Assembly (NCBI GenBank): GCA_027858355.1
Contig: JAQICW010000120.1
Coordinates: 1 to 8,819, forward strand
DNA from: Desulfobacula sp.
Lineage (GTDB): Bacteria; Desulfobacterota; Desulfobacteria; Desulfobacterales; Desulfobacteraceae
Direction of reading: 5' to 3'
DNA: 8,819 nucleotides
A program made the translations under genes and the position numbers. Positions within the stretch are counted from its first letter, which is position 1; each line of letters starts with the position of its first letter. This document shows, piece after piece, positions 1-5,553 of this stretch. The notes below the pieces were generated by a model. It saw only the letters and a list, made by a program, of their open reading frames with translations. It was not told where the DNA came from and made no database searches.

Positions 1-674
1 CGCATCAGGGGCAGCATGGTCACAATCCCTATGGCACAGGCAGCGGCATCATGCATAAAAGATGAGGCAAGCCCAAGACCTATGGCTATAATAAAAGTAA
101 ACCGGGTAACACTGTTCCCGGCTTTTTTGATAATATAATACCCCAGCCGTTTTGTTATTCCGGCCTTGTCAAGGGAAATGGCAAAAATAAGGCAACACAT
201 GATAAAAATGACCACTGGGTGCATATAAGGTGCCCAGGCATTTTTTACATCAGTAACCTGCATGATAACCAGAGAAACCCCGAGTAAGACAGCCGTTATT
301 TCCAGGGGGATGGGCTCGATGACAAATAATATCACAAGAACTGCAAGAATTGCTAAAAATCGTTTTGCCTTAGGTGAAAGCCCATCAACATAATCCACTT
401 GAACCGTGTCCAGATTTAGATCAATTGCTTTTTGATTTAAAAATTTTACACTGGCTTCCAATGACCCAGGGGCCTTTGCTTTTAAAATATATGATTTGTT
501 TCCAGTTTTTTCATCAGGAACAACAACAAAATGTTCCTTCACATTCTGCACAAGTATTTGACCTGCATCGCCTGTAACTTTGAATTGTGTTCCTTCCGGC
601 CTTGGCAGCAGGAAGACGATCACACCAACTAATAACGCCATACAGAGTTTAAATCCATTTGTTCTATAAAACAT
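1..674 (-). CDS. SLC13/DASS-family anion permease, C-terminus cut by the window edge
   Basis: The first 224 codons of a membrane transporter of the divalent anion:sodium symporter (SLC13/DASS) type, which imports dicarboxylates, citrate or sulfate across the inner membrane. I translated it from an ATG at 674 preceded by a GAGGAG ribosome site seven bases upstream. TM1 is about residues 10-24. The stretch LSPKAKRFLAIL (99-110) leading into EPIPLEITAVLLG (120-132) matches the family's TM2 region, and further hydrophobic segments follow at about 152-168 and 191-206. Two oddities: about 70 polar, strand-rich residues (28-98) are inserted between TM1 and TM2, and the first substrate-motif position reads M-H-D-A-A (207-211) where S-N-T is expected. 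It lies 53 bases after RR1 and is probably the last or a late gene of the HK1 transcript. Substrate unknown. The family call is from motifs only. Confidence 0.82.
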   Translation of the reverse strand, partial: MFYRTNGFKLCMALLVGVIVFLLPRPEGTQFKVTGDAGQILVQNVKEHFVVVPDEKTGNKSYILKAKAPGSLEASVKFLNQKAIDLNLDTVQVDYVDGLSPKAKRFLAILAVLVILFVIEPIPLEITAVLLGVSLVIMQVTDVKNAWAPYMHPVVIFIMCCLIFAISLDKAGITKRLGYYIIKKAGNSVTRFTFIIAIGLGLASSFMHDAAACAIGIVTMLPLM

Positions 675-727
675 GTTTTCTCCTCAACCGTCAGGTATTG
701 TTCAATAATAGTTATTCAATCTAAATA

Positions 728-1147
728 CTATTCTATCTGAGATCCTTTTGATTTCTCTAACTGATACTGGTAGGCCTGTTTAATTTTTTCAATCAACTCC
801 ATCAGCTCACAGGGTTTGGTCAGGTAATCAAATGCGCCTAAGGAGATTCCTTCCATAGCTGCTTCCTGTGAACCATGTCCCGTCAAAAAAATCACAGGTA
901 GTTCAGGTGCCATTTTTTTCATTATCTTTAAAACTTCAATACCATTCATGTCCTCCATTTTTAAATCCAGAACCACCACATCAAAATCATTTTTGCGTAG
1001 GATCTGTATGGCCTCAGTACCGGAAAATGCTTTAGTAGTGTGAATACCTCGCTTTGACAGCCTGTTGGACAGGACATTTACATACCCTTTTTCATCATCA
1101 ACAAGCAGGACATTTATGATATTCTCCTCTTTACTATTTCGGATCAT
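728..1147 (-). CDS. Single-domain response regulator (RR1)
   Basis: A 139-residue receiver-only (CheY-like) protein, cytoplasmic, that should accept a phosphoryl group from a histidine kinase, most likely HK1 encoded two genes upstream. The acidic pocket is D17-D18, the phosphoacceptor is D61 at the end of the third strand (VVVLD), the switch threonine is T89 in FLTGHG, and the invariant lysine is K111 in TKPC. There is no DNA-binding, AAA+ or enzymatic output domain; only a short charged tail follows the REC fold. The loop after D61 reads M-E-D-M-N-G, so the usual proline and glycine (MPGMDG) are replaced. ATG at 1147 has a GAGGGA ribosome site, and the gene follows RR2 after 16 bases, which implies co-transcription. 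It could be a signalling adaptor or a phosphate sink. The REC call is firm; the role is inferred. Confidence 0.93.
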   Translation of the reverse strand: MIRNSKEENIINVLLVDDEKGYVNVLSNRLSKRGIHTTKAFSGTEAIQILRKNDFDVVVLDLKMEDMNGIEVLKIMKKMAPELPVIFLTGHGSQEAAMEGISLGAFDYLTKPCELMELIEKIKQAYQYQLEKSKGSQIE

Positions 1148-1163
1148 GACATCCCTCTTTTGT

Positions 1164-1595
1164 TTAAACCATCCGGCCTGAAATTTCCTTCATCCGGGCT
1201 TCTATAATTTTTTCATCATGTTTTCTTTTCTTTTCTACAGCCTCATTGACCTTGGACACCAGCGCATCAATGTCACAGGGTTTCATAAGATAATCAAATG
1301 CGCCCAGCTTCATCCCGTCAATTGCCGTTTCAACAGTGGCATGACCGGTCAGCATGATCACTTCTACCAGGGGAAACTTTTTTTTGATTTCAACCAAAGT
1401 CTCTATGCCATCCATACCCGGCATTTTTACGTCAAGGACCACCACCTCAAAGGATTTATTATTCTCAAGTTCGACCAATGCTTCTTGTCCGCTGTAAACG
1501 GCAGATACCTTTAACTCTCTTTTTTCAAGACGTTTGGTAATGGTATCCAGAAACGGTTTTTCATCATCTACGAGCAATAATTTAATCTTGTTCAT
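1164..1595 (-). CDS. Single-domain response regulator (RR2)
   Basis: A 143-residue receiver-only regulator directly behind HK1 (17-base gap), so HK1 is the likely phosphodonor. Residues: D10-D11 acidic pocket, D55 phosphoacceptor in VVVLD followed by a canonical KMPGMDG loop (57-63), T83 in MLTGHA, K105 in MKPC. After the REC fold (to about 118) comes a charged helical tail of roughly 25 residues (EKKRKHDEKIIEARMKEI region) that may form a helix or coiled coil for partner binding. There is no effector domain. The ATG at 1595 has an AAGGAG site seven bases upstream. RR2 resembles the REC domain of AtoC/NtrC-type activators but stops where their AAA+ domain would begin. Compared with RR1 it keeps the full consensus active site, so it is the better candidate for the main phosphorylation target. 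Confidence 0.94.
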   Translation of the reverse strand: MNKIKLLLVDDEKPFLDTITKRLEKRELKVSAVYSGQEALVELENNKSFEVVVLDVKMPGMDGIETLVEIKKKFPLVEVIMLTGHATVETAIDGMKLGAFDYLMKPCDIDALVSKVNEAVEKKRKHDEKIIEARMKEISGRMV

Positions 1596-1612
1596 GTTTA
1601 TTCTCCTTAATT

Positions 1613-3337
1613 TTATGATTCTTTCTCATTATCTTTATTTTCTATTATATCTTCCTGAAACGGTATCCATATCCTGAATTTGGTTCCACCACCCACCTGA
1701 CTGTGGACATCTATTTTTCCTCCCATTTTCTGAATAATGCCGTAACATATGGAAAGTCCAAGCCCTGTACCTTTTCCCACTGCCTTTGTTGTAAAAAATG
1801 GATCAAATATCCTGTCAAGATTATCTTTAGGGATACCAGGCCCGTTATCTTCTATGGAAATCACCACATGATTTTTTTCAATCTTGCTGACCTTGGTTTC
1901 GACCTTAATGGTCCCCCCGGTTTTTTCCATGGCATCAATGGAATTGTTGAAAAAATTAAGAATCACCTGCTGCAGTTCCGAAGGAGATATTCTGATATAG
2001 GGAATGCCTTCATCCAGGGATGTTTCAATGATTACTTTGTTATACTTGGCCATTTGAGCACTAAGAGAAACAATTTCCCTGATGGCATCGTTAATCTGAA
2101 CATCATTGACAGTGGAATCGGTTTTTCTGGCAAAGCTGAGCAGCTTATGGGTAATCTCTTTACATCTTTTTCCCTGGGTATTGATCTGGCGCAGCGCCCG
2201 GATGAATTCATTAAGATTCTCACATTCCTTTAGATCTTCTTCTTCAAGGAGATCCTCAATCCAGCCGGCCTCTTCAACCATGATGGCAACGGGATTATTT
2301 ATTTCATGGGCAATGCCTGCTGCAAGTTCTCCAATGGTGGCCAGTTTCCCGCTTTCCACCACCTGTTTGTTCATGACCTCGGTTTTTTTGTCAGATTTCG
2401 AAATAAGTTTTACAATATTACGTGGCAGAACAAATGCAACAGAAAGAATTGCAACACAACATAGAATAAATATGACCAGGGTGAGAATCTGTATTTTCCA
2501 TAAATCATGGAAAGCATCCTTTATATCCTGGCGAAATACCATTATCCAGTCGATATTCTTCAGCATGGATGTCACGCATAAAAATTTATTTCCCGAGGCA
2601 TCCTCTCTTTTGGCAAAAATTGTTTCATTATCTTTATAACAGCTTCGATCCAACATTGATGTAATAATTGACTCTTTAAGACCCACCTTGGTTTGAGTTT
2701 GCAGCTCACCTTTACTATTCACAAGAAAGGCGAGCCCGGTTTTTCCGATCTGGATTTTTTCCACCAGGGAGTTAAATGCACCAAAATTAATAGTGGATCG
2801 TAAAATATAATCAGACCCATTGGATTTGACCTTTACGGCAATAATAAAATGGGGGTGTCCCCTTAACCCGGCAAACACATCACTGATAAAAGAAGGTCTC
2901 TCCATTGCTTTTATATACCAATCCGCACTTGAATAATCAGCATTTTCAAATTTGAACGGCCCTTCATACGCGAACTGTATACCCTTTTCATTGATCATTC
3001 CCAAATCAGTAAACACATCCCCATATTCATTTTTTAATAATGCCAGATGCTGCTGCAGAAATATCTTTGGGACTTGTTGACTGCTGTCAAACTGCTGGGC
3101 CATATACCGGATGTTTCCTAATTTTTCCGACAAAAAGCTATCAATATTCTGACTATGCTTTTGAACCAGTTCTGAAATATGGGCCTGAATTTTTTCAGTA
3201 TAGGTCAGGTGAAATCGATAAAAAAGAATGCCTGTGGTTAACAGCATTGGGAAAAATGAAACTACAAGTATCAAGATAGTTATTTTTCTGTTCAATACAT
3301 TGTAAAATGCTTTCCGCTCAGTTGAAGAATGTTCCAT
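1613..3337 (-). CDS. Membrane Cache-domain sensor histidine kinase (HK1)
   Basis: A 574-residue inner-membrane kinase that should sense an extracytoplasmic small molecule and phosphorylate RR2 and/or RR1. Order of parts: short cytoplasmic start; TM1 about 19-40; extracytoplasmic double-Cache-like sensor about 45-278; TM2 about 282-304; no clear HAMP; HisKA with [14 protein letters not shown] and phosphoacceptor H344; HATPase_c with N box N461/N464/N465, G1 box D497-G501, F box F511-F515 and G2 box G521-L528. No receiver or PAS domain is present. The sensor has the blocks YEGP (124-127), YSSADW (135-140) and [12 protein letters not shown] (159-170). The ATG at 3337 has only a weak ribosome site (GGA about 10 bases upstream), but a TAG lies in frame six codons before it, which fixes the start. 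It is first in the unit HK1-RR2-RR1-permease, behind a -24/-12 promoter. The overall form is like AtoS/NtrB-type kinases; the ligand is unknown. Confidence 0.95.
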   Translation of the reverse strand: MEHSSTERKAFYNVLNRKITILILVVSFFPMLLTTGILFYRFHLTYTEKIQAHISELVQKHSQNIDSFLSEKLGNIRYMAQQFDSSQQVPKIFLQQHLALLKNEYGDVFTDLGMINEKGIQFAYEGPFKFENADYSSADWYIKAMERPSFISDVFAGLRGHPHFIIAVKVKSNGSDYILRSTINFGAFNSLVEKIQIGKTGLAFLVNSKGELQTQTKVGLKESIITSMLDRSCYKDNETIFAKREDASGNKFLCVTSMLKNIDWIMVFRQDIKDAFHDLWKIQILTLVIFILCCVAILSVAFVLPRNIVKLISKSDKKTEVMNKQVVESGKLATIGELAAGIAHEINNPVAIMVEEAGWIEDLLEEEDLKECENLNEFIRALRQINTQGKRCKEITHKLLSFARKTDSTVNDVQINDAIREIVSLSAQMAKYNKVIIETSLDEGIPYIRISPSELQQVILNFFNNSIDAMEKTGGTIKVETKVSKIEKNHVVISIEDNGPGIPKDNLDRIFDPFFTTKAVGKGTGLGLSICYGIIQKMGGKIDVHSQVGGGTKFRIWIPFQEDIIENKDNEKES

Positions 3338-3384
3338 TGTATTTTTTCCAGTCTACACTTTTTCATTAATATCATCTCCTGAGT

Positions 3385-3400
3385 ATCAAGATACATGCCA
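3385..3400 (-). promoter_or_regulatory. Predicted sigma-54 (-24/-12) promoter of the HK1 operon
   Basis: The minus strand reads TGGCATGTATCTTGAT, close to the sigma-54 consensus TGGCACG-N4-TTGC with correct spacing between the GG and the -12 element. Differences are T for C at the sixth base and A for C at the end of TTGC. The inferred start site is near 3374, about 37 bases before the HK1 start codon. The -24 part also sits in a small palindrome, TGCCACTTGGCA (3396-3407). The same arrangement is found before HK2 at 7325-7340, which strengthens both calls. Sigma-54 promoters need an AAA+ activator, and none is encoded in this window. Confidence 0.55.
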
Positions 3401-3499
3401 AGTGGCAAGGCAAAAGCGTACAAGCAATAACATATTGAAAAAATTTAAAAAAGGAGTCTGTAAAAACATTTGACAACACCAGCACATGTGTCAGGTTTA

Positions 3500-3514
3500 T
3501 TTACACCTTGTAAA
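3500..3514. promoter_or_regulatory. Palindrome TTTACA-N3-TGTAAA, candidate operator or upstream activator site
   Basis: A perfect inverted repeat with six-base arms and a three-base spacer (TTTACACCTTGTAAA on the plus strand). Its centre lies about 133 bases upstream of the predicted HK1 start site, within the usual range for enhancer sites bound by sigma-54 activators. It abuts the longer hairpin at 3516-3550. Short AT-rich palindromes occur by chance, so the role is inferred from position only. Confidence 0.3.
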
Positions 3515-3515
3515 A

Positions 3516-3550
3516 TAGAATGACCAATCGTAAATAAATTGGTCATTCTA
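3516..3550 (-). terminator. 13-bp perfect inverted repeat, likely terminator after the exchanger/DUF1232 unit
   Basis: The arms TAGAATGACCAAT (3516-3528) and ATTGGTCATTCTA (3538-3550) are perfectly complementary over 13 bases with a nine-base loop. Read on the minus strand the hairpin is followed by TTTTACAAGG, a short U tract, so it could end the transcript of the DUF1232 gene whose stop is 88 bases upstream and shield the HK1 promoter from read-through. The stem is AT-rich and the U tract short. Alternatively the two TGACCAAT/ATTGGTCA halves may be a dimeric repressor or activator site. The repeat itself is certain, its role is not. Confidence 0.5.
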
Positions 3551-3604
3551 AGTTATTACAACTTTCTGAAATTGTTTTGATTAATTTTAACCAGGGGTGG
3601 TTTA

Positions 3605-3629
3605 AGGAAATCATATTATTTGATTTCTT
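3605..3629 (-). terminator. Small hairpin just after the DUF1232 stop codon
   Basis: GAAATCA (3607-3613) and TGATTTC (3621-3627) form a perfect seven-base stem with a seven-base loop; a G-T wobble and one more A-T pair extend it outward. It begins nine bases after the DUF1232 stop codon in the minus direction. No real U tract follows, so on its own it is a poor intrinsic terminator; it may act as a 3' stability hairpin or be chance in AT-rich DNA. Confidence 0.22.
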
Positions 3630-3637
3630 GGCTCTAA

Positions 3638-4036
3638 CTATCTTTGAATTTTGGTATAAAAAAAGTGACAGTAAACAACAATAGTTGCTACCACCACTAT
3701 CCATACTATTATAAACCCTATAGCAAAAAACCAGTTTTTATTTAGTTGTAATGGTTGATTTATAGCTTTTTCCCTTGATTCTTCCATAATTTCATGTGGG
3801 ATCAATTTAATTGAAAGAGTTATTAATACAGGAAGAATTAAAAGATCATCCAGATAACCTAAAATCGGAATAAAATCCGGAATAAGATCTATTGGACTTA
3901 AAGCATATCCTAAAGTAAACAAAATAATGATTTTGGGTAATACCGGCATTCTCGGATGCCGGTATGCATAATAAAGCGCAATAATTTCTTTTTTAAGCTT
4001 TTTTACTTTTATTTTTAATTTTTCTAATATTTTCAA
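3638..4036 (-). CDS. Small DUF1232 (YkvA-like) membrane protein
   Basis: A 132-residue protein with the DUF1232 signature ALSPIDLIPDFIPILGYLDD (residues 45-64), flanked by hydrophobic segments at about 33-48 and 62-80, and with an additional strong TM helix at about 103-124. The N-terminal 20 residues are very basic (lysine-rich) and should stay in the cytoplasm. The molecular function of DUF1232 is not known. The start is uncertain: the frame begins with TTG at 4036, right after a run of T, with no visible ribosome site; an ATG at residue 30 would still keep the DUF1232 core. The gene follows the exchanger after 37 bases and is probably co-transcribed, possibly translated by re-initiation. 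Base composition is roughly 30% GC in the lines I counted, clearly lower than the neighbours, which hints at a different origin. Confidence 0.78.
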   Translation of the reverse strand: MKILEKLKIKVKKLKKEIIALYYAYRHPRMPVLPKIIILFTLGYALSPIDLIPDFIPILGYLDDLLILPVLITLSIKLIPHEIMEESREKAINQPLQLNKNWFFAIGFIIVWIVVVATIVVYCHFFYTKIQR

Positions 4037-4073
4037 AAAAATTTTATTATGTTTATTTGTAACTGGTTTATAT

Positions 4074-4919
4074 TTAAAACGCTGTCATAAAAAAATAAGT
4101 TGCAACACCTGCGATAGCCAGCCAGATATTTGTGATATTACTCACGGTAATATTCAATATGGCTGCCAGGTATTTTTTGCGATTCAAAAGCGCTAAACAA
4201 CATTTGAACTCTGGCCAGCTTGAAAGAGTGGCCAGAACAAAAAATCCGATCACGCCTTTTGGGGCATGGCTTTGTTCCGAGGCAAAGGTTACCACGGGAT
4301 CTAGAAAATACCCTGCTGCAATTAACACAATAATGGCCGGCAGCATACTCCATTTAGCGATAACTTCTTCCTCCATGGATTCCTCAGCCTCTTCCGGCGG
4401 CCGCTTAATAAACAGCACTCCGGTCACAACAAGTGCTGTCACCACCCAATACATATGATATTGAATTGGAATCGCGTAAAAACTTACAGCCATACCTGCC
4501 GTAAGAGAGATACAAGTCAAACTATACCGCCAATTTGTTTGAAGTGTTTTTAAAAATACTCGAGTAACAAGTGCTGCTGCTATCAATAGAATCGGGTTCA
4601 TAAAATTAGAACCCAGAGGAGTGCTGGCAGCAAACAGCACATCCCCCACTACCAGACCGACGATTAAACAAACAAGCTCAGGCCCGTTGGTGATGAACCC
4701 GGTGATGGTGCCAAGTCCCTTTACATCCTTCAGGGTCTCGATGATGACTTCAATGGATAATCCGATCAAAATCATGACCAGCACCACCCCTCCGGCCGCT
4801 ATAAACGACTGGTTGAAGTTTCCATTGAACATCAATGAACAACCACAAAAAAATGTGACAACCAGTATCCAACATATCATATCCAGCCGACCTACAGAAT
4901 TAACCAGGAATTGTTTCAT
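4074..4919 (-). CDS. Divergent CaCA-family (sodium/calcium exchanger-like) membrane protein
   Basis: A 281-residue, highly hydrophobic protein with about ten TM segments and the internal duplication of the calcium:cation antiporter superfamily. Alpha-repeat 1 is about residues 70-108, with T-N-G-P-E (77-81) and GSNFMN (103-108). Alpha-repeat 2 is about 225-266, with S-S-W-P-E (233-237) and VSNITNIW (259-266). E81 and E237 match the ion-binding glutamates of exchangers such as NCX_Mj, and the G/V-SN motifs fit as well. The halves are joined by a loop carrying an acidic patch (about 175-186, EEAEESMEEE), which could bind cations. The usual GTSLPE motifs are altered in both repeats, so ion specificity cannot be read off. 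The ATG at 4919 has a strong GGAGGA site. It is first in a unit with DUF1232; the 121 bases upstream show no convincing promoter. The family call is good, the transported ion unknown. Confidence 0.8.
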   Translation of the reverse strand: MKQFLVNSVGRLDMICWILVVTFFCGCSLMFNGNFNQSFIAAGGVVLVMILIGLSIEVIIETLKDVKGLGTITGFITNGPELVCLIVGLVVGDVLFAASTPLGSNFMNPILLIAAALVTRVFLKTLQTNWRYSLTCISLTAGMAVSFYAIPIQYHMYWVVTALVVTGVLFIKRPPEEAEESMEEEVIAKWSMLPAIIVLIAAGYFLDPVVTFASEQSHAPKGVIGFFVLATLSSWPEFKCCLALLNRKKYLAAILNITVSNITNIWLAIAGVATYFFMTAF

Positions 4920-4980
4920 GGCTTTCCTCCAGATTTTTCTACAGATTAAGTATTCAATTCATATCCATCAAGAGATGAAA

Positions 4981-5012
4981 GCCGGCTGCACATAATTCAC
5001 AAGGCAGCCAGC
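4981..5012 (-). terminator. Possible terminator after RR3
   Basis: GCCGGCTGC (4981-4989) pairs with GCAGCCAGC (5004-5012) over nine bases with one mismatch, leaving a 14-base loop. It lies about 28 bases beyond the RR3 stop codon, in the only gap between the HK2-RR3 unit and the exchanger gene. On the minus strand it is followed by TTTCATCTC, a poor U tract, so it may be an inefficient terminator or an mRNA 3' hairpin. Confidence 0.35.
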
Positions 5013-5040
5013 TTCAGACCCTCTTTTTATGGCAACCGGA

Positions 5041-5490
5041 TCAATCAAACAGTTTGAAGGCATCCGAGGGTGACTCTACAACTCTTTTAAGTTTTTCTTC
5101 CAGGTCTTTTTTCCAGGCATCATCTTTTTTTCTCCACGCACCCTCGATTTTTTCCACCAGATCATCAATTTCACAGGGTTTATTGAGAAAATCGTATGCA
5201 CCCATGCGGATGGCTTCCACTGCAGCGTCAACCGACCCGTGCCCCGTAAGAAGAAGTGTTTCCGTGAAAAGCCCCAGGTTTTTGATCTCCTTTAAGGTAG
5301 CGATGCCATTCATTCCCGGCATTTTCAGATCAAGAACAACCACATCAAAATTCTCGTTTTCAAGGGCCTTTATGGCGCTTTCACCGTTGTAAACAGCGGT
5401 AACCTTGTACTGCCTGCTTTGAAGAAGTTTGGCCATGTTGTCGGCAAATATTTCTTCGTCGTCCACAAGTAAAATTTTGCTTCCTATCAT
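5041..5490 (-). CDS. Single-domain response regulator (RR3)
   Basis: A 149-residue receiver-only protein that should be the phosphorylation partner of HK2, encoded 63 bases upstream. Active-site residues are complete: D10-D11, phosphoacceptor D54 in VVVLD, canonical KMPGMNG loop (56-62), T82 in LLTGHG, K104 in NKPC. The REC fold ends near residue 118; a charged helical tail of about 30 residues follows (KKDDAWKKDLEEKLKR region) and may be a coiled coil. No DNA-binding or enzymatic output domain is present. The ATG at 5490 is preceded by AGGAGG seven bases upstream, the strongest ribosome site in the module. It closely resembles RR2, including the tail, which supports duplication of the whole kinase-regulator pair. 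It could act on an AAA+ partner, a flagellar or enzyme target, or a phosphorelay outside the window. Confidence 0.94.
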   Translation of the reverse strand: MIGSKILLVDDEEIFADNMAKLLQSRQYKVTAVYNGESAIKALENENFDVVVLDLKMPGMNGIATLKEIKNLGLFTETLLLTGHGSVDAAVEAIRMGAYDFLNKPCEIDDLVEKIEGAWRKKDDAWKKDLEEKLKRVVESPSDAFKLFD

Positions 5491-5553
5491 AATTTATCCT
5501 CCTGTATTAATTGTTGCTAAACTCTTTAAACTTTTTTCCATATATCATTTGTC

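Noticed and set aside
1703..2639. Overlapping plus-strand reading frames (176 and 177 codons) opposite HK1
   Set aside because: They lie antisense within the conserved kinase domain, have no recognisable family, membrane pattern or ribosome site, and are explained as shadows of the HK1 frame.
3292..3366. 24-codon minus-strand leader ORF (ATG 3366) with an AGGAG site, overlapping the HK1 start
   Set aside because: If the -24/-12 promoter is right, transcription starts near 3374, downstream of this ribosome site (3376-3380), so the ORF would lack it. No amino-acid run suggests attenuation. Kept only as a remote possibility.
3470..3500. Plus-strand TTGACA with a weak -10-like sequence, possible plus-strand promoter
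   Set aside because: No plus-strand gene follows and the -10 match is poor; AT-rich DNA gives such matches by chance.
4138..4353. 71-codon minus-strand ORF inside the exchanger gene
   Set aside because: An alternative frame wholly within alpha-repeat 2 and its flanks; no motif or ribosome site.
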